Assembly (NCBI RefSeq): GCF_001949145.1
Contig: NW_019091450.1
Coordinates: 1,272,758 to 1,334,757, forward strand
Source of the DNA: Acanthaster planci
Lineage: Eukaryota > Echinodermata > Asteroidea > Valvatida > Acanthasteridae
DNA: 62,000 nucleotides
Reading direction: 5' to 3'
Within the stretch, counting starts at the first letter, position 1, and each line of letters begins with the position of its first letter. Both the position numbers and the translations under genes were made by a program. Positions 1 through 12,155 of this stretch are shown here, piece after piece. A model generated the notes under the pieces. That model searched no databases, was not told where the DNA came from, and was given only the letters and a program-made list of their open reading frames with translations.

Positions 1-153
1 ACCGAGCTCACCGGGGTCGGTTGGCCGGTCCGAGTCAAGTGAAGTAGCGGGTAACCGCGAACTATTTTCAAGATTTTTTTTATTTCTTTTCTTTAGTGGG
101 AATAGCCTCGAAGACCAACTGAGTGCTACATATAGTGTCCGCAGAATCGATAC

Positions 154-305
154 CTTGCTTGTGTAGTTGCCTATGATGAGCACCACTGCCATTGTAATGA
201 GGGCAGCCAGCCCGCCCTCTTTCACCATATAGGGCAAACTGAGCATGCCGATGCCCTGCATACAGTTGGCTACATTCCAGCCTGCCTGCCATACTGAACT
301 CGTCC
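154..305 (-). CDS. SLC32A1-like: VIAAT-like coding exon 2 (first membrane segment)
   Basis: The exon runs from acceptor TGTGCAG (AG at 307-306) to donor AAGCAAG|GTATCG (GT at 153-152), 152 bases, entered in phase 1. It encodes the signature WQAGWNVANCMQGIG, then LPYMVKEGG and a hydrophobic helix with IIGNYTSK at the donor. The position of this donor, just after the YTxK motif, fits the family alignment. It is the strongest family evidence in the left part of the window. Confidence 0.87.
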
Positions 306-1677
306 CTGCACATACGAAGAAGGGCGGCAAATTTAAGTCAGATTTCCACTTTCAAAAATTATTTAGAACATGGATAATCATCAAGAAGTATTTCAGCCAC
401 GGGAGAACCAGGGTTGCTATTGTGCCATTAAACTAAAGATTTTTTTCGCTAAGAAACACGAGGCGCTCTGCTGAGATTAGTGCCATCCCATGCTTCCATT
501 AAGCAGTAGTCACGGACGTATATTAAAAAAATCTGGACCCGAAACTCTCCTGATTAGTTGAAGCCACTGGAGGTCATGTGGCGGCCATTTTACCGTGCCC
601 AAAGTTTCTAAACTAATCAACATTAAGCTAAAGAAGAGTGCCACGATTTTTTATATTTTAGTGAAAAATATTCAGTAATTTCAGTGCTCTACATTCAGTA
701 ATTGATGCAGATGATGTTCGTGTCAATTAGTGATCTCCAAGGAAAGCGTGAATTTAAACCCAAAATTCAGTGAAAGCGAGTACACGTATTGTCGTTCAGC
801 ATCTGCTCATCGGTATTCCTCACTTTATGCGCTTATTCTGAGCAGGTTTTTCTCCAAAAATTGTGTGCAGAACCAACTCAACAGATTTTTAAAAGATTTT
901 TTTTTTAATTCTTTACAATAGGGATTTTCTTTCATAAGAACTGAAACACAAGGAGGGACACGGACATCATCTGCAAGAGTTATTCCTACTCGCTACCCGT
1001 AACCCCTGGGCAGTAATTGAATGCGGTGCACTGAAATTATTGGATTTTCAAAAATCGTGAAAGTCTTCCATAGGTTAGCGTCGATTAGTTTAGAAAGTTT
1101 AGGCACAGTAAAATGGTCGCCACTCTACTTCCGATAGCTTCAACGACGTCCCTGTCACGAATGCTGCATTGCAGGTCCAGATTTTATTATACACGTCTGT
1201 GTATAAGCAGTTCTCAGTAACTGGGTCATCTTCTTTACCTACTCAAATAGCGAACGGGTCTATTAAAGATGTTTATATTTCTGAGCTAGGTCACCATCGA
1301 GTTTTCCGATCTCAAGAAGAATTCACACACATTTAGGAGATAAAATAGTTTGCCAATCGACACTTTACCTTCTTGAGTCTCATTTGTAATAATTATTACA
1401 CATACACACACAAAGTGCGTGCGTGTCCCCTCCCCACAGTATATTTAAAAATGATTTTGAATCTACATGTACCTGCCGTGTCCTGATTCGGTGGTACACC
1501 GTCTCTTTTCGTATCGGCGAGATTGATGTGGCCATTGGGCTGCAGACTCCCCTGTGTGGTCTCGCCGGCTTTCGAACTGCATAGCTCGATGTCCTCCCCT
1601 TTGGCCTCGTAGATAGGCACCCCGTAACGGAGGATGGAACTCCTCAGCTGGTTACCGAGGGACCGGAGATGGTTCAT
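154..1677 (-). CDS. SLC32A1-like: VIAAT/VGAT-like vesicular inhibitory amino acid transporter, 5' part (two coding exons, gene runs off left edge)
   Basis: Two minus-strand exons (1473-1677 and 154-305) join in phase across a GT-AG intron of 1167 bases and encode 119 residues. The second exon reads WQAGWNVANCMQGIG, then LPYMVKEGGLAA, then a hydrophobic run ending GNYTSK. This matches the start of the transporter fold of SLC32A1/UNC-47 (WEAGWNVTNAIQGM, LPYA, GG, YTGK in the human protein, from memory). The family is an H+-coupled exchanger that loads GABA and glycine into synaptic vesicles. The first exon is a hydrophilic, poorly conserved tail, as expected for the cytosolic N terminus. Only the tail and the first membrane segment are present; the remaining transmembrane helices lie left of the window. 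Invertebrates can carry several VIAAT-like paralogues, so which one this is, and its substrate, cannot be told. Confidence 0.85.
306..1472 (-). other. Intron 1 of the VIAAT-like gene
   Basis: A GT-AG intron of 1167 bases. Most of it is one long inverted-repeat element (about 505-1215, listed separately). No coding signal is seen in either strand. Confidence 0.75.
505..1215. mobile_element. Long-terminal-inverted-repeat (foldback/MITE-type) element in VIAAT intron 1
   Basis: The stretch 505-735 is similar to the reverse complement of about 950-1215. Matching blocks include TTTCTAAACTAATC (left, about 604-617) against GATTAGTTTAGAAA (right, about 1083-1096), CCATTTTAC(C/T)GTGCC, CACGATTTTT, TAATTTCAGTGC, GCAGATGATGT and ATCTGGACC. 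The arms are roughly 200 bases, the right one with an insertion of about 35 bases, around a unique centre of about 210 bases. No transposase frame is present. This is the structure of a non-autonomous foldback element; superfamily unknown. Confidence 0.7.
1473..1677 (-). CDS. SLC32A1-like: VIAAT-like coding exon 1 (start codon exon)
   Basis: The exon holds 68 codons plus one base, from ATG at 1677 to donor GCAG|GTACAT (GT at 1472-1471). It is a hydrophilic cytosolic tail beginning MNHLRSLGNQLRSSI, loosely like the LRSKLSN start of vertebrate VGAT. The ATG is the first in its frame after an in-frame TAA near 1896 and has G at -3. The frame is open upstream and a possible acceptor (TTTACAG, AG at 1779-1778) would extend the exon to 1777 if an upstream coding exon exists, so the true N terminus is uncertain. 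Confidence 0.72.
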
Positions 1678-1825
1678 GGCGGAGGCGAGGGGGCTCGGAG
1701 GAGGCTGAGAGCACTGTGTGGAATCTGGAGAGGCTGATAAGTTGGTCCTTAGGTTGAAATCCTCAGGAAGGGCGCTACTGTAAATTGAAGTGACACGTAC
1801 AGCTTCTAGAAAAAGTATTGATAGG

Positions 1826-2104
1826 GGATCAGCTCGATAGTCCGAGGTTTCGATAGTCTGAACCCACCAAAAATATATATAGCCGAGGGTGCATTACTCT
1901 AACAATGAAAAAGTCCGTTAATCCGAGCATTAAATTTTAGTGCAATAGTCCAAAGGATCATCAGTCTGACGGTCCGAAATCCGAAGGTTCATTTGCCCCA
2001 AGGTTCCAAAGTCCGAATTTGAAATACATGTAACTTTATTCATGTGAGGGATTAAAAGCACGAAGGTTCACCGATCCGAATAGCACCAAAGTTCAAAAGT
2101 CCCA
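1826..2104. repeat. Degenerate tandem array of a CCGAAGGTTC-type word
   Basis: About 280 bases made of short variants of a unit like aTAGTCCGAAGGTTCA: tccgaggtttc, agtccgttaatccgagc, gtccgaaatccgaaggttca, aaggttccaaagtccgaa, cacgaaggttcaccgatccgaa, aaagttcaaaagtcc. Spacing is irregular, about 15-20 bases. It sits directly 5' of the VIAAT-like start codon. Confidence 0.7.
1871..1881 (-). promoter_or_regulatory. Possible TATA box of the VIAAT-like gene
   Basis: The minus strand reads TATATATATTT about 195 bases upstream of the chosen ATG, a position compatible with a TATA box and a 5' UTR of some 160 bases. It lies inside a degenerate tandem repeat, so it may be repeat sequence only. Confidence 0.25.
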
Positions 2105-2596
2105 TAACCACTGATGGTGGTTGTACATAATTTGTACAGTGTAATTCGACAACCAGAATTAGAAGCCGTTACTTGTGGTGGCGGCGCAAAACTCCTGGAC
2201 AGGTTGTACGCGCGCGTTGCATGTTTCTTCAACCAACAGGATGTCATGATTTGCCAAAAGCACGCGCTCGTCAAGCAGAAGAATGTGCGAATGAGTGAGG
2301 TGCCAGTTGTGGTGTATAATAGAATTAGTCTATCCGCCTTGAGCAGAAGAACCCCCTTGTTCGTCGGGAGTGCTCAATTTGTTGGTAGCGATCCGACCGT
2401 AACGTGTGCGTTTCCTCATCGTTCGTGAACCACCAAAGCTCATTTCCGACCAAAGGAGAGCCAACCACCGTTGCTAAGAAAATTGCGCCCTCACTCGGTC
2501 AAGCTCAGAACTCATAGACAACCTTCTATTTTTAGCCACAAAAGGCATCTCCTGCGACGATCAAAACTTGTAACTTCAAGTGATAATGTATAAAGG

Positions 2597-2846
2597 CAAT
2601 AATATTCAAACAAATACCCATGCTTAAGCACTAAATTTGCTTATGCGTGAAAAAAAAACTTGCTTGACAAATCAGGTTACCAGCCCGAAACTCCAAGTGA
2701 TGTGTATTGTTTGGGAATGGTATTCACATGCCTTTTGGTTAGCATGACAATATCATAGATTTTAAGCTGGACACCTTTTTTTAACAAGATTGTTTTTTGC
2801 GTTTAAGCAAATTTTGTGCTTAAACATATGAAATTGGCCCCTGGTG
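2597..2846. mobile_element. MITE-like element with TTAAGCA termini
   Basis: The left end reads atGCTTAAGCAC-TAAATTTGCTTATGCG and the right end GCGTTTAAGCAAATTTTGTGCTTAAAC followed by ATGAAATTGGCCCC. The ends are inverted copies of each other, about 250 bases apart, with an AT-rich centre. From memory this is a very common element type in echinoderm genomes (consensus end GGGGCCAATTTCAT plus TTAAGCA-rich subterminal words). The left terminus is degraded. No coding capacity. Confidence 0.65.
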
Positions 2847-3298
2847 CTAAGCGTCCTTCAGGCGTAACAACTTTTTTCGTCACATTACATTGTTTAATAC
2901 TCATTTTCCGCAGCATTGCACGATAAACATTTTAGAATAGCAATTTGAATGCAAAATACACGAGGTTGTAATGCAGTTACCTGCCACGCCGCCATGTCAC
3001 GTTTCAAAGTGAGGACAACTATTCTCGGGTGAGAAAAACTGGCTAAAATGGCTCGTTTGACGCGAAGTGGTTTCATTTACACGTTCTTGGCATATAGGAA
3101 AATAAAAAAAACAAAAAGATAAAAAACTTTTAAAAAAAGAGTCCCATTTGACGTTAAATGTGGCAACGTTTAAACCATGTTATTGGTATTAATATGCAAG
3201 AAGAGGGCAAATGAGAGTGGGCAGCACGTGGGACATGAGGAAAAGCGACCTTTTCAAATTTTATGATGGTATGCAGAGATGCGGCCGTGCATCAAGGA

Positions 3299-3306
3299 TG
3301 ACGTCA
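3299..3306. promoter_or_regulatory. Perfect CRE palindrome TGACGTCA
   Basis: The site lies about 1.6 kb upstream of the VIAAT-like start codon, the nearest of five such sites in the window. Function is unproven. Confidence 0.35.
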
Positions 3307-6300
3307 ACGACAGGATGATCCCTGATTGTCGGTAGTATACGCGCTTTGAGTATGTTTTAACATCTATGAAATCAACCTTGCTTTTCGACCTGCAGAATTT
3401 GGCCCGTAAACCCCTAGGGCCTACCCCATAATTTGGCGCTCCCAGAAGCATGGGTCGTTGCTATGCTGAATATACTTGATTTTGTTGCGATGAGAGTGAC
3501 GCAGAGTTGGTTCATGTTTCTTTAACTACAATGATTTTTACGTGACAGGTGAAGTGGTCCTGCACACACCCCAACCTGGAGGGCCAGGAGTCTATTTTTT
3601 GTCTGATCCTCCCATGGAAGCCTGTCTGACATGGTTGTACCTCTATTACGAAACAAGCCTCTATTTAGCAAAAGAACCGTTTGGGTCTTTGGGATACAGA
3701 TGCCGCAGCCGATGCCGATCAGGGTAAAAACAGCAGGATCGGCCACAGTATGAGCGAGGCGACCTCAGGCTAGCGTCAGCCGACAAGCCGGACGTCGAAT
3801 CCACAAGGGGAAAAACTGAAAGCAAAAAACTGACAGAAGGTCAAATCGTGGTGCTATTAAACACAAGGAGTTAGCACATACAGAGATCAAAAGGGTCAAT
3901 GATGGCCACCGCCAGCACTGCACGTGCTGCAAGGACAACACAAATTCCGCGCCGCTTGTGGGCTACAAGGAATGCTTGGATTTGCATTGGCAAAGATCGT
4001 GGGTACCGCGCATGCGTGTCCGTAACACTGCCGCATGTTCAACATGGCCGCTTGAGACGGAAACTATCGTCATCGGAGACTTAAATTTCGATAACTTTAA
4101 TGATTGTTCCGATATTTCAGTGACAATGAAAGTCTGGTTACGTCTTTAAATCCCCAAAATGTCTCTCTTCACAATAAACAGAATTACTAACTAATACAAA
4201 TTTATCAAATCCTACACCACCTTGGCAACACCCCGCTCTGTATAATGCAACACGAAAAATAATCAAAAAAACAACGTTGCGTAATAGAAATTCCAGCTGA
4301 ACACAGACCACCCCAACCCTAGTCTCTTCTCAAGAAGCATCACAAACGCAAATCGAGCGTGAAAACGTCGCCCGTTGTCAAGTAACGGGATAATGAGAAC
4401 GTAAGCAGCTGTGCATTTGTTAAGAACCCCCAGTCGCACGGTATCGACGAAATTATTAATTATTCTGAGTGATGAAATATTAATCGCTAGCCTCAGGGTA
4501 ATGATGAGCTTCATATTTTATCCATTAGTAAAGGCCCCATGGAGGCCAAGAAAAATTGGGAACGGAAAATTGCGCAACATAATGTCATGCATGGGCCATC
4601 TTACAAGGTACCTCAAAGAAACTCCTCCGCCATTTCAACGAAAAAAAAAGCAGCCCGGGAACGCATAAAAAGTACACGATCTCAAACTTACCTCGTGTCA
4701 GATACCACTGTTTTATTACTCTCACTTATGGTGAGAACGTTTACACAACAGAAAGTCGTTTCAATCACTGACATTTGCTTGCCAAGCTTTGAGCAGACGA
4801 GTTGGCTAGCAACGAGCGATGCCTGGAACGCAGTTATAATTAAAACAAAATAAAACAACCCCTAAAGATGACAATATAAATATGGACTACAAAATATTGC
4901 GCCAGTCTAAAATGAATGGTGTTTTCCAAAGCTCTGTTTCTCTCCCGTCACATCAACACACGATGAATAGATTTTTCTTTTTATTTTCACAAGTTGGAGA
5001 CAATAGAGTGAAGAGGTGAAGAGACTGCTTTTTCTGTTGTAAGATCGTTTCTCATTCACGGGACGGGGACTGTCGGCCGATGACCGAACAAACCGATCTG
5101 ACAAGAAATCTCCAGAGGGTGAATTCTCAGAAAGGAACAAAATCCAAAGGTTTGGGAGATAACAAAACTGACGCTGAAATATTTTCCCTTCATAGTACGA
5201 CAGCATGACGTTTATGAAGTGTTTAATAACGAAGCTGAAATAGATAGGGAAGGCCCTTGTTGAAACTCTTTGTAGTTGCATTAATAAGCGACAACAAATT
5301 ACGAAATATCCTAATTGTTGACAAAAGCCGAACCATGATATCTACGTTTTTAAATCAACTTACGTTTACGTGTAATAATCAGCCTTGGTCTTTGTCTGCT
5401 TGTTTTGACGAGTGAAAACAGGTATATACACCTTCGTTGACTCAATATCTCTAGTTTGTTTTTCTTTTTACTTTTTGAAAGGTGCGACTTACAGTGCATA
5501 AACATCTTTTGCCCAATTGCCCAATTTAACCTTTAGAAGATTCTACTTTCAATTGAGGAAGATCGTAGTGCTAAGTCCTCAATGTAGTTTAAAATGAACT
5601 TTCGGCAGTATGTTTTTCACTGAGAGCTCGTTCCTTGGAAACGTTTTACTCAATCTAGGGTTTTTATTTAATGTATGCCTCTTTTGTTTATAAAGTGGCC
5701 CGTGTTTCTGTTCTGGCAGCAAACGTATAAATAGGTCATCAAAAGAACAATGCTCATGTTTCAAGTGTGCAAGACGGTTTTCCTTTTTGATGAAACATAC
5801 ATCCGGGTTAGCTATTTTTGTTAGCAATGCAAATCTGACTGGTATACAGAAGAGCTGGGAGTGACGGATATACTTTTCAGGGACAATTGTTGGTCACACA
5901 ATGATTCTGAAAGCAATAAACGAACTCAGTGAACGAGCAGCCGTTTCTTTGTATAATAAGGTTCGTTGGTTGCCTCACGTCTCGGTAACAACCACAAGGA
6001 GATGCAAATACAATGAGGCGTTTCTCTTCAGCAAAGATACTGCCATGGCAACAGAATGCATGAGTGGGGACAGGCAATTCTTTGGCAATTATGTTTCCGC
6101 CAAATTAAGATGTCAACCATGAAGTAGCACAGGCTGTAGCCACCGTATCATTTGCAACATTTCCTTGATTTTTGCTTTTCCTAAACTGTTGTCAGTACTA
6201 CAACGTCATACATATGTTTGCAATATAAAAGTTTTTAAGGGCAATATTATTTATATGACCTACAATATTGCCATTAAGAGCTTGCTTGGTCTTTAGGGGA

Positions 6301-9300
6301 AGTAAAATGTTTTGGGTCGGTTGAGACCTAAAGGAGTAAGACCGTATGGCGATTATAAACATGAAATCTCGACTAATCTCGTTCAACCCTCTTATAATGT
6401 TTACATACACATGAAATGCCTCCCTCGGCGTTTTGGGCAAGAGCAAACGAAAAAATATTTTCTCCAGCAAATAGAAGGCTCCTTCGTCGACTTGCGATTT
6501 TCCTGAGGATGTCATATTAGACTGCCTTGCTACAAAATCTCGAGGAGATCGCTAATTGGATTGCTGGACAGAATGTAGCCCTTATATCCGGCTGGTGTTT
6601 ACACGGCAACAGCATTAGCGGTAACTTAATTGGCGTTAATTTATGACGTGATTGGTTCTAGTTGTACGACTTTTGGTCAAATTGGTAAAAAGGATCCGTC
6701 GAAAACATGTAAACTTTGTAGGACAATTTCTGAATGATTCATGGCTCTGAGAGGAATCAGCTCGACCAATATCCGACGTTCGAGGAAAATCCTCTCGACG
6801 GCAATGCTCGGTAATGATATACAGCACGAAGAACCCAATATCAATCAAAATGGACAGATAAAAAAATACCTCCCCGAAAATAAATCTTGAGAGAAAATTG
6901 ATCACGCGGAGTTAGAGTGGCCGCACTTGACAGGAGTAGCGCTAACACAGAATTGGCTCCACGTTAGAAATACAATCCCGCAAATTGCCCAGAAGAGGAC
7001 TAGGCGACGGGGCAACGTGCAGTTTTAAGCAGGGGACTCGGCTGGTGTTTTCGCTAAATGCTTGGGCTAACTTCGATCGGCACTTCCACGGATTTGCAAG
7101 TCCTTGTCCCGTGCATAAATATGGCATTTTCACTCTAATCTTAAGTCCGGCTTCCACTTCATGTGCATGCGAATGTGAAGCGAATTGTGAGTGAATTCCG
7201 CGTACACACAAAAAAATGCGCTGCGCATTCAAAAAGTTGAGCACATTTGAGCTTCAGCAGGTGTTGCCATAATGGTCTCACGACAGTTTGGGTGTACACA
7301 CTAGACGGACTGCAGTTTTACAGTCCCCCCCCAAAAAAAGATACAGCACAAATATAGAGGCTTTTCATGCAATAAGTCATTCCTGTTCAGATGTGAACTG
7401 TGAGTTTTCTGATTCATGTTTACTTCTGAGCAATAGAGAAATAAATCTTGGATTTAAATACCCTTTCGACGCTTATGTCAGTTAGATTTTTATTTCGTCT
7501 GTTCCATATCATGAAAAGTGCTATAAGTTTTGGAGAAGTTTTGTTTTCTAAGACTTGGTTAAACTACTCTCAGCAAGCTGCCAATAGTGATTATTTTATA
7601 TGTATCTTTCATGCGCAGAATCAAATCCCATACAAACCTTATAGGAATCTGCCATTAAAGTTTTTGAGCACAGAGAAATTTGTTTCAATGGTTTTTGTGA
7701 ACATTTCTACTGTTAAATAGTATATAAACTGGGCCTATAATTGGTTGTGTACACGTGTGGATTGTATATACGTGCATTATACATCTACATGTATGGCCCA
7801 AGGAACTGTAAAACCGAGTAGAGAATATCGAAATGAATTAAAAGTCGGCATGGATCCTGTATAACATAAGACGGGCTCTGGGTATACAATGCGATGGTAG
7901 TACCGTGAAGAGGCCTAAGACATAATGACGTAACGCGTTTTGGGTGAAAAGTGGGGAGAGAAATCTAAGGTGGCGAACACGATCGTTAAACTGGTTCCCG
8001 TCCCGTGCGTAGTTTCCAGACATCTTATTACAAACGTCTTCCGAACGTAGGGACCGGTAGCGGGTAATGAATCCGGAAGAATCCTGCCGGGTGTATATAA
8101 ATGAGGAAACGATGCCCACTCAGCGCATAATCAAGCAGGAGCTGATAGCATGTTTTTCTTTTTCTTCTTCGTTACCATAAATAACTTCACCATAAATTGT
8201 TCATTTATCTAAAATTTAACTGTGAAATAAATTGCTGTAAAATGATTTATCGATGACAATCATTGAAAACTAAACTCCCTCACTGTGATCACAGAGGCTT
8301 AGCAAGGACGTTTTATTGCCCCCGCGCTGAAACGTATTTCATGGTAAAGCATTGCCACTGGCCTGACAAAAACTTAAATATTCAGCATCCAGTTGACAGG
8401 GCTAATCGCTGGCGTTAAATCGCAGCTAGCTATTGGTCCCTATACATGTATAATAGAGACGGGGACCAGTCCAACACGATCGTAAGTCATGCAAGCCTTC
8501 GCGCGTCGTTTAGACGGAGCAAACTTGAAAAATGCAGCTCTGGCGTTCGTCGTGTGCTTGATACACACAATGGCACACATCAGTTAATGAACCATTTTGG
8601 AAAGTGTCGGCCTTCTCAATCTCAGGATCTTTTTGACAAGTTTCCATGCGCATGATGTTCTAGTAATAGCGCGCGTACTGTCGTCCCCACCTTTCACCCA
8701 GAGTGCACCTCGGTAAATATTGCGTTACGTCATAATATTTTAGGTCTTTTAAATAGACTTTGAAAGCCCGAATTTCGCTGTCAAGGAATTTTTATTTTAC
8801 ACATATTTGATGTCAGCATCACATGTTATTCATCTTAATAGCCTTTGGCAGCAGCGACGGCGCATAAAAAGCATAGAGACCTGGGCCGTGTTCAAGTAGA
8901 AGGATGTGGCAACTAGCCGAAATTGCAAGCCAGTGGCTCCCATAAGCGAACGTTTTATATCAAGGAAGATATCAAATTTATCTGAGTATTTTAGATCGCT
9001 CATCTCAGAATAAAATGCTCGCCGGGGAAAGGCGACATTTAATGAGGATACGAGCGTTTCCAGTCATACCATAAAACTGGTAAACGTGAAAATGTCAATG
9101 GTCACTTTAAGTCTCTCGTAGACAATATCATATTCCAATTGATGTGTTTGGTAGAATTTTCTGCCCCGACTAACTCTGGTCACTGATCTCTTGTTTGGTG
9201 GTAAACGGGGTCGCGGTTTGTCCATAGTGATTTGGAGGGCGCCTTTTCAGTCGTGATAACCGAGTAGGCTATAGGTAAAAGGCATTAAGGGCTCTGGACG

Positions 9301-11103
9301 GTACAGGTGTTCCAGATGGCACAGGTGCAGGCGACCAATCACATCTAAGGATTTGAGTCAACGAGTAATCTAACGGGTTGTCTTCGTTGAGATTGCCCTG
9401 CAGCATTGGGAAATGCGAATGACCACCAATATTTTGTCACACAGAAAGTCATGTGCGATTCCTTCAGTAATGCCACTTTGGTGGAAATTAACTGTGATAA
9501 TGATTTTGAGGTTTTCGAGCTGTTTTCTTGTCAAACTTTAGATTCAGTGAGACCGTGTGCCGTTTTAACATGAAAACCCTAAGTTCCTTGCCGTTACGCA
9601 GACGCCTCTACCATGTCCATACCGTTCATCTTTTCCTTCCTCCATGATGTGATGTTCTCGTTCAAATTCTTCAGTCTCAGTTTGTACAACTCGGTTTATC
9701 AGTCCGTTTTCGACAGACTAAACATTCACACTGACCGTAAGCGCTTGTCATGGAAAACGCATAGTTGTAAATAATTTCTAACCACACACAGATTTTTAGC
9801 ATTCCCCTAGAAGAGGAGATTAAATTCCAAGCATACAAGGGATATTCTCGTGTATTGACTTTTTTGAAGTCCTTTACGAGCGGATCAAGGAAAGATTAGC
9901 TTAATAAGATGCACACACCTTCATGCCGCTGCGTGGCCACCCTACAGCTGGTTTCCTGCCAAGGTAATTGCAAGTGGCCGCTCTCTCCACTTGCTATTCA
10001 CGCAGCTTGTAGGCATGCTCGTGGGCGTAATGCATAGTAGTCTATAATATTCTGCACCCTACCTTCTCCGGTGCAGCTTCTTTCATCTCAGGCCGACCAC
10101 CATCGCCGACAAACCCTCAAATGAGGTGCCAATGTAAGGACATCGGACATCCCCCCTTGTTTTATTTCCTTATATATTTCGTGCTTTGATATTACAAGTT
10201 CTGCGAACAAGGAAGCTTTTATCATGAGTGGAGACATAATTTTGACGCGATGATTGATGTAGATCCCTGGAGGAGGACCGGAGTAGATTCTTGAAGAAAA
10301 GCGAATGCCCGAACTGTTTGCCCAGATATTGAGATCTGAAAGACTGCATAAATGTGTCCACATGTAGCATCAGGTGGTCTGGGGCGGCGGCCGCAGAAAA
10401 AAAATTAAACATGGGCAACAATTTCAATAAGGATTACAGTTCCTCCAACAACCCTCCAACGGCTATAGTCATCATTATTCAGATCATGACAGAGTGGCAT
10501 TTTAATTACATCCGACGGTATTCGGGCGAATTATCGCTTTCCAAACACTCTCAGTTTAAGTGGGTCGCCTGTGTGTTCAGGGGTGGCGAACCTGTGCACG
10601 CAGCATCTCTCCCGCAAACCAGCGATCTCCCTAGAGGCAATTTCATATGAAGAGCCTTCTTCACTGAAACCTTTTTGAACACTACGAAAGGGGAAAAAAG
10701 ATAATTGGGCGTGTATTTTAGGAGTAAAAGATGACAGCATACCCTTTCATCACCGGTGTACTTCTGTTGGCGGCGTTTAAAGGCCTACAGCTGACATGCT
10801 TAATTAGCTTCTCGTATGTAGGCCCTGCTGGATACATTATTGCAGCTTGAGTTTATTGAATGGCGCACTAGCACTGGGCGTTTATCTTGTTAGTGTGTAA
10901 ACGCCTGACTTTAGGTGGTCTTTTCCCTTCTCTGTGGTGCAAGTAACGAGTTGATACCATACACATATGATTAAGTCACAAAGAATTCAAATGAAATTGG
11001 TCAATTTACTGACAGTCGGCATTAATGGAGCCAGGTATATTTTTGTTGGCGTAAACACCATGTCAGTACAAATTGGCGTCTGTGATTCATTACCGGTATA
11101 TAA

Positions 11104-11119
11104 GACACACACACACACA
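11104..11119. repeat. (AC)n microsatellite
   Basis: Eight AC dinucleotides in a row. Confidence 0.9.
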
Positions 11120-12059
11120 AAACCAACGCCAACGTTTCCCAAGAAAATGTCAGCCTACTTGCTATCGATAGAATAAATCAATGCTGCATCCAGGTGTCCA
11201 TTTACATGTGTTGGTAGCAGGTAGATTCTCTCTTTTACATTCAATTAATTCACTTTGGAATTAAATACAGACGTGAAATGCTTTCTCAATCAAGATCTGT
11301 CAGTTTTGATCTTGTAACATACGAAAAAGAAAACAAAATCAATATGAAGTCTAAACGGATGAACCCAAGGTTCATATTGAGAAATCTGTCATGTGCCTGC
11401 TCGACGAAAAATATCCCCTTTGAATACCGTAAGCCATAATGAACAAACCGAAGGGCTCTGGAGATTGGCGTGATCACATCACGCATGTCCAAGTTGCTGT
11501 ATGGAAATGCATTTTTACTAGGCCACCAATGGCGTAACCCCCTTCAATGGTATCCAGCAGTGTGCCCTCAAAGCTGCCAGTTGATCGACGTTACCATTAT
11601 TTTACTGCTACCATTTGTGCCACGTGATTTGGTTTATCTGGTTCTCAGACCAAGAGATTGTCACTATCGAGACGAGCATTTAGGTCAAGCAACTGCCACG
11701 GTATGCGACCTAACCAATCTGGGCAGAATTCTGCAAGTTCGGAATAAAAAGTCCGCAGTTTTCAAAGGAACTGCCGTCGAAACTCTTGCGTTGTTTAAGT
11801 GGCTTTTCTCTTCAGATTTCTCCAGATGCCATAGAGTTCTTTAACTTCTTGCACGGACTCAGTAACAGACCTTAAGGAAGTACATTGAAGAGAAAGGAAC
11901 CAGTCTTGTGATTTTATGCTTTCGGTCCATTTGAGGTTATGATTTTTGTTCCAAATATTTGACTCATCAACATGTTGTTGGCGTATGTAATATAAAAAAT
12001 AATGTATTCCACCTGTCTCTCAAGGAAATTATTGTCTCTATTGCATTAATGTGAAACAC

Positions 12060-12155
12060 TTTTAAGGGCTGTGCCGAGTCTCTGAATACATGTACTTGCA
12101 AATCCGATCGATTATCGAATATTCGAATATTTGCGTATTGAATATTCGGATGTAA
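12060..12155. repeat. AT-rich dispersed repeat with GGGCTGTGCC and ATTCGAATATTCG words
   Basis: GGGCTGTGCCGA is followed within about 50 bases by the palindromic run ATCGAATATTCGAATATT and then GAATATTCGG. A second copy of the same pair of words occurs at 51296-51430, so it is a dispersed family. GGGCTGTGC plus ATTCGAATATTCG resembles termini of widespread non-autonomous DNA transposons; that assignment is from memory. Confidence 0.5.

Larger units (their letters stand above)
2847..12050. other. Intergenic DNA without a supportable gene
   Basis: Open frames here are short (at most about 125 codons), on both strands, with no recognisable domain, no paired splice sites of coding quality and no codon bias. 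A perfect CRE palindrome lies at 3299-3306 and a short AC microsatellite at 11104-11119. Otherwise I see nothing. Confidence 0.6.

Noticed and set aside
4907-5281. 124-codon minus-strand frame
   Set aside because: No motif seen and no promoter or splice context.
11470-11844. 124-codon plus-strand frame
   Set aside because: No family resemblance; isolated in AT-rich DNA.
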